DNA from: Diphasiastrum complanatum | Taxonomy: Eukaryota; Streptophyta; Lycopodiopsida; Lycopodiales; Lycopodiaceae | Assembly (NCBI GenBank): GCA_029204225.1 | Contig: CM055095.1 | Span: forward strand, 61,917,910 to 61,981,909 | Direction of reading: 5' to 3' | DNA length: 64,000 nucleotides | Shown: in pieces, positions 20,566 through 32,867 of the stretch | How positions within the stretch are numbered: the first letter of the stretch is position 1 | Layout: each line of letters starts with the position of its first letter | Translations under genes and position numbers: made by a program | The notes under the pieces: model-generated | The model's database searches: none | Told to the model about the DNA's origin: nothing | The model's input: the letters and a program-made list of their open reading frames with translations, nothing else

Positions 20566-22430
20566 TCAAACTACTTACATTTACAAGGTAAAAAGTGTAA
20601 AATCTAACACTTAAGCCTTAGACATTTTGAACCCTTGCCAACATCCTTGAGTTTTTCTACAAATTTGTTATTGGCCCGTTTGAGGTTGATTCCATTGATG
20701 CTCCCATTTGCATGAAAAAACTCAATGCCATATATGATTTGCTTTCAGACAAGGAAGCTTTATGCCATGATGGTACACCTCTCATTCTTATTCTTGTGTG
20801 TAACTTGAAATGAGCTCAGTTGTGATCTCCTCAATTGTAACATGAACATCTTTCACTTTGTTTCTTTCCTTGGTGGCTCTCACTGGAAACTCCTTGAAAA
20901 GTTATAATCCTACTCACATTAAAAAATCTAGACACATTACCATGCTCAAAACCTCTCACAAGCTTGCTGTTAATTTTTTGGCCAATAGTTGCCTCCATTC
21001 ATGGCTAAAATATGGTCTCCTGAATAATTTATTTACAGTTAAAGCAAAAACATCTTCAACACTATCTTTCACATTCAATCTCTCATTGATCATACCCTTA
21101 TCAATAATGTCAAGTCCATGTTACTTAGACTTGAGCTAGACAAAGCATTTGTTGGAATAAGCTAGGACTACTTATTTTCTTGATGTGATCAAATTGGTAT
21201 GCCTAAATACTTCCTTGCTCGTATCAAGGCCCTCTACCTCAAATGCTCCTTTTTAGGTCTCCTTTAATGATATTAAATCTACCCACCTTTCCTATTTCGT
21301 AAGCTATTTCTAAAGGGCAAAGTTCTCTCTTCTTATGCCTTGAAAGATTTCCAAAAGATTATCTATGAATGCCTTCGTGTTCCGAAACCTTTTATGTAGC
21401 ATAACCCATCTTTTGTACAACCAACACAAGCTTTCCCACCATATTTTGAAGAAGGGCATCTTAACTTGATCTAATTCTCAATTGAGACATACTATTGATG
21501 GTCCTCTTGTTCATTTAGCTTCGAACGACAATGCTTTCCTCCATAATATCTTCCATGAAACTAGTGATATCATCCCTCTTCTTACTCACACTCATAGTCT
21601 TTGGAATATAAATAATTTTGTCTCCTAGTCATATGTCACTTTTTATGATAATTCTAGGGTGGGAGGGGAGCTACGAAAACCGGCTTAGCTTCTTGTGCTC
21701 AACCATTTGATAAATCAAACCAACCATCAACACACAAAAGGCCATCGTGCAAGCTAGCACTGATTCCACAAGGTGACTGTCCCAAGAGACTAATCCAACT
21801 TAAATGTCCAACACAAAGCACAACAATGACTCAACTTGTCACCATGCCAACATGAGCTCCAGGGATCTAGACCTTAACGTCCATCCAAGCAAGCTAATCA
21901 ACACAACAACAATTAGCATAACAATGAGCCTAGCATCCATGAGTGATATAACCTTTGTCAGATAACCAAGAAAAAGGTTGTAATTGGTGGCATAAAGATA
22001 AAACCAAGAATGGTTATTGGCACCAATGCTTATCTCTATCAAGTGAGGGGGAGAAGGTACATTAGATTTGACATCAATTGGTCTTTGGGGCCACTAGCAT
22101 GAGTTAGTCACGATCACACGGTTTTCCTTTATATTCTTGTTCGAGCGTAACATGTGGATTGTCTATTAGTATTTTGAGAGCACTTGGACCCCTTTGGTCC
22201 CTCTAATTTAAAAATGCTAGAAACCCACATAATAGAGCTACACCCCCTAAAGAGCGGATCTCAAATTTCTCTATATTTCAACTTAATTCCACCATCGCCC
22301 TCTCAGTGGCACGCAAGGACTTTAACCTAACCACCGCTGGATTATCTCAAACACCATTCAGATTTTGCCACGTACATAAAATGAACGTCAAGGAGGATTC
22401 CAAGTAGCCGATTCGACACGTGGCAAGCAT
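20566..22430. other. intergenic, no recognisable gene
   Basis: I see no conserved coding motif. Short frames exist (20858-21139 plus, 21839-22042 minus) but resemble nothing I know. A purine run GTGAGGGGGAGAAGG at about 22037 looks like a polypurine tract with no element attached. Confidence 0.4.
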
Positions 22431-22439
22431 CTAAATGGG

Positions 22440-22950
22440 CGGCCTTAGGCGGCATCGTGTACCGACGATCTCCCCCTTCCTCCTCGCCTTTTATTTCTTC
22501 TTTTTGGTTCTGCGTTTATCTTTTCTCTTCCGCCTTCCTTTCGATCCTTTCTTCGATCGTTTTCCCCTTTCAATCCCTCGCGATCCTCTGCAGTCTGCCA
22601 TCGCTCGTTCTCGCTTTTGCTGCGCAGTATTTGGTTCAGATTCCAGGCATTTTGCTGCTGCCGCTGTTTCCCGTCTTTGGAGCTCTGTGATCCCGGCTGC
22701 CTCAGGCGGCGTTTGGTTGTTCAGGTTCCAGCCATTCTGATGCGGCTGCTGTTTTTCGTCTTTTGATCTCTATATTATCAGCCTCAGGCAGCATTTGGTT
22801 TTCGGAATTGACGATGGCTTTTTCCTGATGATCTCATATCTTTGGGCTCGCCTCTTCATCCTCATCTCTTCACATATTCGAAGTAGGTCTAAGTATCAGC
22901 TTAGGATTTAAGTTGGCTTCGCTTTTGTTGCTTGCTAAGATTGAGCGCAG
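22440..22950 (+). promoter_or_regulatory. probable 5' leader exon of the RING gene
   Basis: From about 22465 the plus strand becomes strongly pyrimidine-rich (C/T runs), typical of plant 5' leaders. It ends at GCGCAG|GTAGGT (22950/22951), a good splice donor. The transcription start was not determined and no convincing TATA box was chosen. Confidence 0.5.
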
Positions 22951-23450
22951 GTAGGTAAGGGTATGTTTATTGTCTCTCATCTGCGGCTTGCTTGGCGTGT
23001 TCATTCAGCAATTGCAACATTTGCCCTAATCTGCTTCGTCCTGAGCATTTATTGTGTTTGTTCATCTGGATTGGAAAAATTTTCTTTCTCAAAGGATTGG
23101 AAAGACGCAATCGAACAGCTTATTCAAATTTCTGTTCGGAAAGAATTTCTTGTAACTCAGTCTCATACCTATTATATCTCGTCTATGCCTCCAATAATCT
23201 TTTTCAAGAATAGAGGATCTTTAGTTTATGTAGTCGCTGACACATACTAGTATCATGAGAAAAGGGTTATGAGGTTCAAGCGGCTGTGAGTTGAGAGAGA
23301 GAACCGATCTATCAGTTCTTCAGAACAAAGGGGAGAAATCTGATATTACTTTTTCTTTATAAGAAATTTTTGCTTTTGCGATGGGTTGTCAGTTTTTGTT
23401 TGCAGATGCTCATCTTGCTGACAATATGTGCTGTGTTTTTCCTTTTCCAG
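22951..23450 (+). other. probable 5' UTR intron of the RING gene
   Basis: Donor GCAG|GTAGGT at 22951 and acceptor TTTTCCTTTTCCAG| ending at 23450 after a T-rich stretch. The intron is 500 bases and lies wholly upstream of the ATG. Inferred from splice signals only. Confidence 0.55.
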
Positions 23451-23452
23451 GA

Positions 23453-23476
23453 ATGATGACAAAAATGTTTTTCTGA
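23453..23476 (+). promoter_or_regulatory. short upstream ORF
   Basis: ATG ATG at 23453 opens a seven-codon frame ending in TGA at 23474-23476. That is 76 bases before the main ATG and in the exon retained after leader splicing. It could lower translation of the main frame. Confidence 0.5.
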
Positions 23477-23552
23477 TTCCGTGAGTGGCTTGGTGAAGAT
23501 CTGTAAAGTTCTACAATATCCAATCTCTGTTTATTGTTGGTGAGAGCAACCT

Positions 23553-25547
23553 ATGGATGATCCACAAGGGCCTGGTTCTGCAGACCGCTCGTTAAGTGAT
23601 GGCTCAGGAGGCAATGGTGGTGCTGATCCCGAGCGTAGTGAATACTGGTGTTATCAGTGCAATAAGGAGGTTGTTGCTCTGAGGGAGCAAGGGGTTTTGG
23701 AAGATAGTAGGTCAAGAGGAGTTGTCTGTGCAGAATGTAGGAATGGATTTATTGAGGTCATTACAACAGCTCAACCCGATCTTCAGCGAGGATCAAGAAG
23801 GCGGCGTCGTGCAAGAGGTGGCACTCGAACACCCACGGTTGAGTTGTCTGAGACCTTGGAGCACCTCTACCCACACCAACTAATGCAGCTGATGCAGCTC
23901 CTAAGTGAAGCCACTCCGTTCAATGATACAACTCTGCCAGCTGTAGATGAGAACCATGCTGTTGGTCCAAATCCATCAGAACTAGTACAGCCACCTCCAA
24001 GTTCTCCCCCAGTTTCATGGGAGGAAAGAGCAGATGAAAACATTGCTGAAGTCCATGCTATTGGTCAAAATATTTCTGAGCTAGATCGGCCTGTTCAAAC
24101 TTTTCCACCAGCAGCAATGGAAGAGAGAGTGATGCAAAACGAAGATCAATTCATGCTACCAACTGAAGCTGATGCTGGTGCCTCCCTTTCAGAAGTTCTT
24201 CAAAACCTTTCAGATGAAAGGAATCTTAGAAGAATCGTCTTTGTCAGACAAAGGGTCCAAAGACAGGCTGGTGGCGATGATGATGATGATGGAGAAAATG
24301 AAAATGAAGATGGAGATGACAACAGTGATGAGGAGGGGGTTCAGTTGGAGCTAGAAGGTTGGCATTCTGGCGGTGAGGATGATGATCCAGAGGAATGGGA
24401 GGAGGTTGAGGATGATGGGGATGACGATGACGACATTGACAACACAGATGATGAAGTTGATAATCCAACACGAGAAAGATCAAATTCTCAGTTAGATGGA
24501 GAAGCTACTGTTGCTACTAATGATGGACCCACAGCTGAGAGTCAGCACGAAAGACAGCATAGACAACGTCCTCGAGTGCGCGAGCGTCAGAACCTCCGTT
24601 TTAGGGTTAGAAATGTAGAGCAAAATCTTCATCACTATCTATTAGAATTGTTGCAAAATATGGTGGGTCGGAATGTTGAAGTAAGAGTTGAGCTTCCAGA
24701 TGGCCCAATGTATGTTGGAAACCCTGGAGATTATGTTGATGCAAGGGAATTTGAGCAGCTTTTGCAGCAGTTGGCTGAAAATGACAATTCCCAGCGAGGG
24801 GCACCTCCAGCTGCAAAGTCAGCCGTGGATGGCCTTCCATCTGTTGTAATAGAGCAGTTTCACCTAAATGAGGGAACTGCTGTGTGTGCCATTTGCAAGG
24901 ATGCAGTTCTACTTGGTGAGTATGCTAAACAATTGCCTTGCCTTCATTTGTATCATCATGATTGTATTTTGCCATGGTTAAACTCAAGAAATTCTTGTCC
25001 TGTATGCCGTTATGAGCTACCTACTGACGATCCTGATTATGAAGACCAAAGAAAAAAGCGTGATAGATCGCGAAGCTCTCCAACAAGACCTAATAACCAG
25101 CCCAGTGTAGAAACGAGTAGTTTTCCAGAGCATGCTCAGGAAAGCGGTAGAGATGGTAATGAAGAAGCATCAGAGATAGTTGCTGACAGGGGTGGAAACA
25201 GTACAGAGGTTATGGATAATAATATTGATAATATGGATATGGAGCGAGAATGTGAAATTGAGCATGACAGTGGTGGTTTGCCTGCAAATCCTCTTGATAG
25301 ACAGGTGGCAGCGCGAGGGACCAGGAGAGGCTGGTTTTCACTTGCAGCGGGACCTGTACTTAGTATGGTTGGTCTAGTGTTGGTAATATGTCTTGGTAGC
25401 CGTGTAATGGGTGGAGGCTTGCAATCTAATGGGAGAATTACCAGATTACAGCAGAGCAATTTTTTGCAGGAGAATCGGATTGAGCAAACAGGGGGGTCAA
25501 CTGAGGTGCAAAGTCGAAGGCATTGGTGGATGCCTTTCCAAAGATAG
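23553..25547 (+). CDS. RING-H2 E3 ubiquitin-protein ligase (RING1-like)
   Basis: 664 residues in a single exon. An N-terminal zinc ribbon of the plant RING1/BCA2 type holds C33, C36, C59 and C62 (YWCYQC, VVCAEC). Residues about 240-305 are almost wholly Asp/Glu. A RING-H2 finger spans 445-485: C445, C448, C463, H465, H468, C471, C482, C485, with tryptophan W475 at the E2-contact position (ILPWLNSRNSC). A hydrophobic stretch at 597-616 could be a membrane anchor, unusual for soluble RING1 relatives. By family it should transfer ubiquitin from an E2 to substrates; the substrate is unknown. The ATG is the first in-frame start after the leader intron. No damage was seen, so this is probably a functional host gene. 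Confidence 0.92.
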   Translation: MDDPQGPGSADRSLSDGSGGNGGADPERSEYWCYQCNKEVVALREQGVLEDSRSRGVVCAECRNGFIEVITTAQPDLQRGSRRRRRARGGTRTPTVELSETLEHLYPHQLMQLMQLLSEATPFNDTTLPAVDENHAVGPNPSELVQPPPSSPPVSWEERADENIAEVHAIGQNISELDRPVQTFPPAAMEERVMQNEDQFMLPTEADAGASLSEVLQNLSDERNLRRIVFVRQRVQRQAGGDDDDDGENENEDGDDNSDEEGVQLELEGWHSGGEDDDPEEWEEVEDDGDDDDDIDNTDDEVDNPTRERSNSQLDGEATVATNDGPTAESQHERQHRQRPRVRERQNLRFRVRNVEQNLHHYLLELLQNMVGRNVEVRVELPDGPMYVGNPGDYVDAREFEQLLQQLAENDNSQRGAPPAAKSAVDGLPSVVIEQFHLNEGTAVCAICKDAVLLGEYAKQLPCLHLYHHDCILPWLNSRNSCPVCRYELPTDDPDYEDQRKKRDRSRSSPTRPNNQPSVETSSFPEHAQESGRDGNEEASEIVADRGGNSTEVMDNNIDNMDMERECEIEHDSGGLPANPLDRQVAARGTRRGWFSLAAGPVLSMVGLVLVICLGSRVMGGGLQSNGRITRLQQSNFLQENRIEQTGGSTEVQSRRHWWMPFQR

Positions 25548-28500
25548 TGTGCTTTCAGAAAGCATGGTGGCCATCTTGCGTTGATCACTTGATTGTGGTC
25601 TTAGTTATACATCAATCATTTTAAGGAACCCATCTGTTTTGTACGTTGCAGGGAGGCACTGGCTGCTTATTCTGTATTATATGTCTGGTTACAAGAAAGG
25701 TCGACTTTGAAGTTAGTGTTTTTGAAGTTAGGCTAACATAGCTTCACAGTTAGGGATCATAAAAGGTAAGTGTGAGGAGGTCTTGACTCTCCAGCACATC
25801 CCCGTTTCACTTGTGTTTATTTGGACATCCAGGACATGTAATATCTTTTCTCTTGCATGGCTGCTGCTGCTGCTGTATAAGGATGTCATAGTTTATAGTC
25901 CTTGGTGTGTGTAGTGGAATTGATGGTTCGTGACTGGTTTGTGGGAAATGGAGGGAAGGTGCTTCATATTGTTCAAATTTACAAAGATTTGTTAGGGCAT
26001 TAGAATTAATTTTTCATTTCTCGCTTTGTCTGTATCGATGCTGAAATATGCTTCAAAAAAGGTTCCTGCTTGCTCAGGCTCCATCTGCTCAGGCTGCTAC
26101 TTGCAGCTCATCATGATTATTGTGTTTGCCAGGTAATTCTTGAAATTTTCTGCCATTCATGTATGTAATTTCTTTTCCTGAATTTCAGTTTTAGTTCATA
26201 TTCCTGCCTGAAATTGTTTTTGTAGCTCTGTTCCAGGCTGTCATTATTAGAGTCAATGATAGCCTCCTCATGTATGTGGTGAATAGTCTGTTTGTGAAAT
26301 TTTTTGTCACCGGATCTGTCTGAGCCATGGGGATTGAGGCCAAGTGATTTGGAACTATTCAGAAGGAACATGCATATGGTTGCTCAACAGATAAGAGACA
26401 ACTTTTGACCATATGAGTAGCCTCTGACGGTAGTATGACCAAGAATTGGAGAAACTTAAGAGCAACTGGATTTTGCTATCTGCAGATTGTATGGTACAAC
26501 AGATACTTGATCTTATTGTTGCTTGGCCTCATCCTAGTTTTACCTAGTCATTCAGAATTTTGAAAAGGAACTTATGAAGAAGGGTCATTGCAATCTAAGT
26601 TGTACTAGGTTTTGACACTTCGGCCCAAAATGGGACAAACCAAATACAAAGAAAAGCATGCTCTGATCAACGGGCAGCTTGTTTTGATCAATGTGTATGC
26701 CATAACAACCCTATTTACTGATTACAATCCAGTGATTGTCAGAAGTTCAGAAGAAGGTGCCTGACTTTGATCGAATATAGATCTCTGCTAGTGTGGGAGA
26801 TGAATGATGGAATCAAGGAACGGTTCTTTATAGATAACATTTTTTTCTTGCTTGTCCTTTTTTGTGGAACTGAGTGGAGTTGAACTTGAACTCAAGGAGA
26901 TGAAAAGAGAGCTCCACAAACGAGCTTCTTGTTTTTTGGGTTTACCACTTCTTTTACCTTGTGAGCTTCTTGATAATATGATTTGCTTTTGCTCAAAGTT
27001 GTTGGGAGATGTATGCTCCTTAGCACATTCCAATTGATAGTGAGATATCTTTGGCGTAGAATGGAGTTGCTCACTTGAATCCGATTTGGACTCTTGAGAC
27101 CGTGTGACTTTGAAAGATGCTCGAGTCAGGCTAAATTGCTAGAAGCATAATATTATTATTGGCTGACATAAGTGATGGCTGTCGTATTGTAATCAAAGAA
27201 ATAAGCCATGGAGAGCATGATATGACTTTTAAGCAACTAACATACAGGGTTTCGACCCATGAATAGTTTTATGTCTAGGGAGCATAAATAGAAATGATAT
27301 CTCTTTGATTGTCTTCTTTACTAATTCACTTGCAAAATGACAGACTTCTTGAGAGCTAGTGAGATAGCATAATGAACAACCTCTAATACAACATTGAGAG
27401 CAAGTGAGATAGTGTAACAGACTATTACTAACAAAACACGTTGGATGCCATATCGTTCACTAATATTTTGAGATCTACAACGGTAAAACACTAAGAGTTC
27501 ATTGTTGCTAGTCTTCTTTTAACCATAGATTCTTAATAATGAATGAGGTTTACCTCCTTTAAGGCTCACACATACACTCCCTCAAGCACATTTTTAGCTG
27601 ACACATTTTAAGTTGACATGCGATTGTGACTCACCATCACTTGCCATGTGGTAAGACCTTGATATATAGGCAAGTATTTGGAGGCTACTATTAGACTACT
27701 GTCTAACATTGTTACTCAACTATTGGACCAAGTCTCTCTTACAACATATGACATGTATCTTTTGTTGGAGGTTTAGATGAAACATCGACATGGCTTTGCA
27801 GCCGTGTTGGAGACAAAGAATGATGTATGGATTTTGATATATTATACAAGTAGGAATAGTGGCTGCCAAGCATTTGTAACAATAATTGCTTTTAAGACAA
27901 TAGTTAATAAGCCACCTTTGTCATTGTTTGAAAGCAAGAGCTTTTGGTAGTCTTATAGTTGCATAATTGTTGGTTAAAAAAAGTAAGAATGACCTTTAAG
28001 AAAAAGTGTCTTTTGCGACTTTGTTGACCTATTATGGCTTTTTGTGATATCTTGGAATAGTATAAAGCAAATTTCCATTGCATTGCCTTCCACAATCAAA
28101 ATATCTAGTTGCTATTCGTGCAATTAAGAGAGCCATATGATTAAAACACTTACTATTTGACATAGAACTACTCGATCTATTATAGCTCCTTGGTATTGTG
28201 ACAATCAAAGTACTACAGCTTTGTCACTTATTCTTAGATTTCATTTAGGAATAAACATGTTGAGATTAGACATTACTATGTAAGAAAAAATAACCTTAAA
28301 CAAAAGATGTCCATCTTATTTAACAAAACACAATTTATAACTATAGATATTTTCACACAGTCTTTAAATTCTAACAAACATCTTATATTTTGCACAATGC
28401 AAACTTTGAAGATAAAACTCTTCCAAGATTCTCACAAAATTGATTTTCTACAAATCTACTCTACATTATGTTAAGCAAAAAGGCAAATTTTGAAGTGGAT
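25548..28500 (+). other. 3' UTR and intergenic DNA after the RING gene
   Basis: The first few hundred bases are presumably 3' UTR. A strong donor-like site AAAAG|GTAAGTG at about 25765, with possible acceptors TTGCAG (about 26104) and ATCTGCAG (about 26486), would allow a spliced 3' UTR. Beyond that I see only short frames with no motifs. Confidence 0.4.
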
Positions 28501-28501
28501 T

Positions 28502-28528
28502 TGTGTGTGTGTGTGTGTGTGTGTGTGT
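28502..28528. repeat. (GT)n microsatellite
   Basis: About 13 uninterrupted GT units. Confidence 0.9.
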
Positions 28529-28579
28529 TTATGTCACTTTACTAGTGAGCATCACTGCATCCTTGTAGAGCAAGTATGT

Positions 28580-31500
28580 TTTTTGCATTTGATTTACCAT
28601 AGCAGATGCTATGGTGCTTGGTAGCTTGCAAATATGTCATGACTCTTAACAAAAGCCTTATAATGGATGAGTCTAAGATTTGACATGAACTGACTCGGTG
28701 TGTTGATTGCAAATGTGATTTCAGGCATGGTGCAAATCATTGCATACATAAGAGATTTTATAATCGCATGATAGGGATATTCTTTCATTTGATTTTCTTT
28801 TTCATTGGTCAGAAGGTAGTGTTCTTTAGCCGAATTTAATTTTGAATCCAAAGGAGGGTTAATAAACTTGCAATTCAAGAAATTAGATTTCAAGTAATAA
28901 ATTATGAATGTTCCTTGGTAATTGATAGAAATCAGTTGTTTGAATTGGTCCATGTGGAATTGATTCTTGAAGGAATATTGAGCCTCACCTAGGTTTGTCA
29001 TATGAAATTTTCGAGATAATATTTTTTGACATCCTCTATAAATTTGATATTATTATGAAAAGTAATGTATCATAACGTACAATGTGATTATAATAAATGA
29101 AAGTTATGTTCAATAATAAAAAAAAATTGATTCTATGAAAGCAAGTTCTTAGCAGCTGTTTCGTTCGATATAGTGCCTTATGGAGTTTATAGATTATATA
29201 TGCTTTGCCTTTGAGTTCATATCCCTCAAACTCAAATATGTAGATGTCGTCTTACATGACTACATTCAAAAATGTTGTTTGGACATCAATTTGATGGATT
29301 TTTAGATTTGTTGTAGTTATATATATTGTAATAATTTGATAGAAGAATGCTTGACAATTGGATAAAGTTTTAGAATAGTCAATATTGGGTATTTGAAAAA
29401 ATCTTGTCACTATTCTTGGTTTCTTGTGATCGATGTTAGAACTTGCTTTGCATTTGGATTTAAGATCCCACTTATAGTCAATAATATTTTTGTCATCTAG
29501 TAGTTCTATGACAATCTAGATATGGTCTTTTGAAAAAGATTGGTAATCTCTATCCATTGCTTTTTTTTGAAGATCTATATTAGAAAGCTCTAGATCCCCA
29601 TTGACAAGAATTCACTCACTTGTAAGTAACATATAGATTTGTCAATGAATCTGGTTGATGGAGTTTTGATTCTTGTTGATCTTCTTGGAATAGCAAGTTC
29701 AAGTTTCAAATTTACTACAAAAATAGTGAACTCTTGAAGCATTAGGGTTAGACACTTGAGATTCAGTGTTACTAGTAGTAGGCACATAAACTAGTGTGAA
29801 GTCTTGCTTTTTATCCTTTCAATTCATAAATTGATATTTAAGAAATATAACATCTCCGTTGACAAATATTCTATCAATTACATGGTCATAGTGACTTGAA
29901 AGCTTTATTTTTTAAAGAATAACCGACAAAAATAGACTTCGTGTTGGAGGCATCAACAAGCTTTTTCCTAAGCTTTATTGTAGTTTGAGCAAAGGCTATG
30001 CAACAAAAAAATTTAAAATTTTTGAGAGATGGTTTGATACCAGTTCCCAAACCTCAATAGTGTTTGGTTGATCAAACCTTTAGTAGTGCATTTATTTTTA
30101 CATGTATGCAGTTGTCTGTAGCTTCAGCTCAAAAATCTTCTAAAAAAGAGATACATGTGCCAACATACATTTAGGACTTTGTACTATTTGGATTATGGAG
30201 AGTAGCTTGTTGTCAATTGTCAAATAATTTGTTGACTCTAACAGAATTTTTTGAATCCATTGAAGATACACTCTTGTCTACCATCAATACTTTGTGCTCT
30301 CAACTTCATGTTAGTTTGTGTCTCAGCTTGTGCTTTGAATATTCTAAAGTATTTCGGGGCATCTGATTTCTACATTAGATGTATACTAATAGATGGAGTG
30401 TGCTTGTCTAATTGCAACTTTCATGACAAAATTAGATGTATACTAATAGATGGAGTGCGCTTGTCTAATTGCAACTTTCATGACAAAATTATTGGCATTA
30501 CTAAAATAATCAAGATCATGAACTAAGTTTAGCATGATGCTTTTGTGATTAAGATGATGAAGCCTATAATGCCAAAGTAGATATTTCTTGATAGATACAC
30601 AATATATAGAACTTTTGTGGAAATATAATAACAATGATTAAGCTTGTTAACTAGTGATACGGGGAGAACTATTATTTCCTAGATGCACAAAATTTTTGGT
30701 GTAATAAGACTTGCATTGTTGAAACCATTTCTTATGCTTTGTCATATGTTGACTAGCTCCATAATCGTTTGATTTGAATTTAAATGATGTTGTTTTTGGA
30801 AGCTCTTGTCTTGCTTGTTGTATTATTCTTCTTCCTTGCTTTAGTGTCCTTCTTGGAATATAAAGTTTGAGACTCATATTTCATGCTAGCTGAAGAACCA
30901 TTCCTCCGAGTTTCCTCTTAGAGTAGCATTGCGATTACTCATGAAAGAGTAACTTTTGCTTTAGTGAATATAGCCATTACCCAATTCTCATAGGCTAGTG
31001 GTGGACTAGAAAAAGGGTGATGCTTGCATCAAAGTCCTGTATTACAAAACATATTGCAGCCATTTGTTCAAGCAATATTTTAAAATTGTTAATATGATAT
31101 GAATTCATTTTTTGAGATCATAAATGGAAAGAACTTATGTTTCAAATGGAGTTTTGATGACATGTCCCATGCCTATTGTAAATGACCTATATGCAAGTGC
31201 CAAAGGTTTTGATTATGCTCAATATTTATTCTTACAAGTCAATTTTAGCCCAAATCATATTGTCTTGATCTAATACTGACCATATTATTAGCATGCGATT
31301 ATTAGAACCTATCATAATGACTGAAAAAAACAAGTACAATTTCAAAAAGCATTTACATACAATAGATTTGATGAAATTCAAGCTAAAACAGTGAAAATTA
31401 GAAAAAAATCAAATGCTTTATAGTTATGTCTATGGAAAAAGTCCATAACACTGATCATTAAATGAAAGCAATCAAGAATCAGAGAAGCCACTTACTTGGA

Positions 31501-31611
31501 GGTCAATTCTACCACTAGGAAGAAAAAAGCAAGGGTGTACTATCAAAAAGCTACAAAAAAACAAAAAGTATCTCCATCTTTGGATCGGTGCACAACCAAG
31601 CTTCAATACCA
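28580..31611 (-). mobile_element. very old copia element
   Basis: Read from right to left on the minus strand the copia order survives in fragments. There is a degenerate primer site TGGTATTGAAGC (31611-31600); a protease-like DYGASQHMTKHKKWF (30647-30877); the GAG-pre-integrase box LLWHYRLHHLNHKSIM (30443-30634); an integrase tail with RRSTRIKTPSTR (29590-29787); and an RT end with MTNLGEAQY, then IIKSLMYAMICTMPEITFA (28609-29001). The YxDD and D,D,E residues are not visible. Decay is far advanced compared with the neighbours. Confidence 0.7.
30374..30487. repeat. 2 x 57-base tandem duplication
   Basis: Units 30374-30430 and 30431-30487 differ at about one base (GTGTGC/GTGCGC). They lie within the old copia body. 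Confidence 0.85.
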
Positions 31612-32189
31612 TTGTAACGATCACAAGTGAATATCCTCTAGAACATGCTGCATATGCCAAAAGGACTACTATAGAGCCAAACCACCCAACCAACTGGAAA
31701 CTGAGAGTCAATCCATTTTACCCTTGAGCCACAGTTGTGAAAATTCACACGTGTGGGAATGCCCTACTGTGTGATTAAGATCTCCTAAGCTTTGTTCTTG
31801 CACTGTAGATCAACTATAGATTGAAATTCAAGATCTATGTCAAATTCCAAGGCAAAGACACAAATCTACATGCATACAATCATCACCAAAGTACTTTCAC
31901 ACATATGGGAAGTCTTCATAAAAAAAACTAAGTACAAAAAATTGTTGCCCTCGGGTAGAGAGAGAATGCAACTAATTGGCCTCAAGTAGAGAGAGAGTGA
32001 AATACACTCAAAATTGATCATTCTCAAATTACTCTAAAAAACTCAATATTGATGATGAAGGAAATCAAAGTACATGTAGTATCTCGAGGTAGTCCAAGCT
32101 CAATTCCTATTGGACCTCTTTTTTAGCACCTCTCTAATCCTATTGGATGAGTGATTCATCATCCCTTGATTTTGATTGGACCCATCTAA
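31612..32189. other. AT-rich spacer, no gene
   Basis: No coding motif was seen. A CACACGTGTG palindrome lies at about 31747. The left part may be the LTR of the old copia element, but no partner LTR was identified. Confidence 0.35.
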
Positions 32190-32867
32190 TGTGAAAGTAC
32201 TGTACTACAAAAGATCCACACGAGTGATTGGATGCTTGCTTAACAATTTATCAAAAAACTAGACACAAAAAAGTTGATCTAGATTGGCAATTTGACAAAC
32301 AACAACATTAACAATCAAAAGCATTGATCAACATTGAAATCCGAGCCCACAAGTGTGTACTACAGGCTGTAGTACGGCCTTCAAGCTGAGAAACAAGTAG
32401 AGATTGATTTGTTTGCATTTGGATTACAAAAACTCAATGTACATATTGGAGTAGCTTGAGATTGCCAATGAGCTCCAAAAAAATTCTATCTTCTCACTGT
32501 GGGAGCTTGGAATACATAGCAAATTCGACTTACTTTGTGAAGTTAGGTGGATTTCCAGCATGTAATAAGGAAGTTAACTCAGCATTTGCCCTAAAATAAA
32601 ACCCTAGTCTATTTCCTAGAGTCATGCTTGGTAGATAGCTAGTTGGTCAATTTTCACCTTAAATCTAGGATTTAGGTCCTATAAACTAGGAATCACTACC
32701 AAAATGACATGACCAACCCTATGGACTTGACCTAACCTTCATTAGGAGTGTATTGACACGTGGCATCTTGGACTCACATGTGTGGAATCCACTTATGTAC
32801 AAAATTTACATTATTCTACATGGTTTTTGATCAAGCTAGATTTGCCAATTTTTGGCAATTCTTGACA
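32190..32867 (-). repeat. element I 3' LTR
   Basis: 678 bases, TGTGAAAGTAC...TTCTTGACA. It matches the reverse complement of the element H LTR (44153-44837) along its length, including the palindrome TTGCCAAAAATTGGCAA type at its end. On the right it is followed by CTCCTCAAATTT, a polypurine tract on the minus strand. Confidence 0.85.

Noticed and set aside
22435-22740. 101-codon plus frame before the RING gene
   Set aside because: Pyrimidine-rich leader translates as F/L/S/R; it has no domain and is upstream of a likely leader intron.
25136-25588. 150-codon minus-strand frame under the RING gene
   Set aside because: It is antisense to the conserved coding exon and has no motif of its own.
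26788-27074. Short frames on both strands with basic and leucine-rich residues
   Set aside because: The frames are mutually overlapping, short and motif-free, in DNA that otherwise looks intergenic.
31472-31711. Hydrophobic 79-codon minus frame resembling a membrane protein
   Set aside because: It overlaps a degenerate primer site of the old copia and has no conserved motif.
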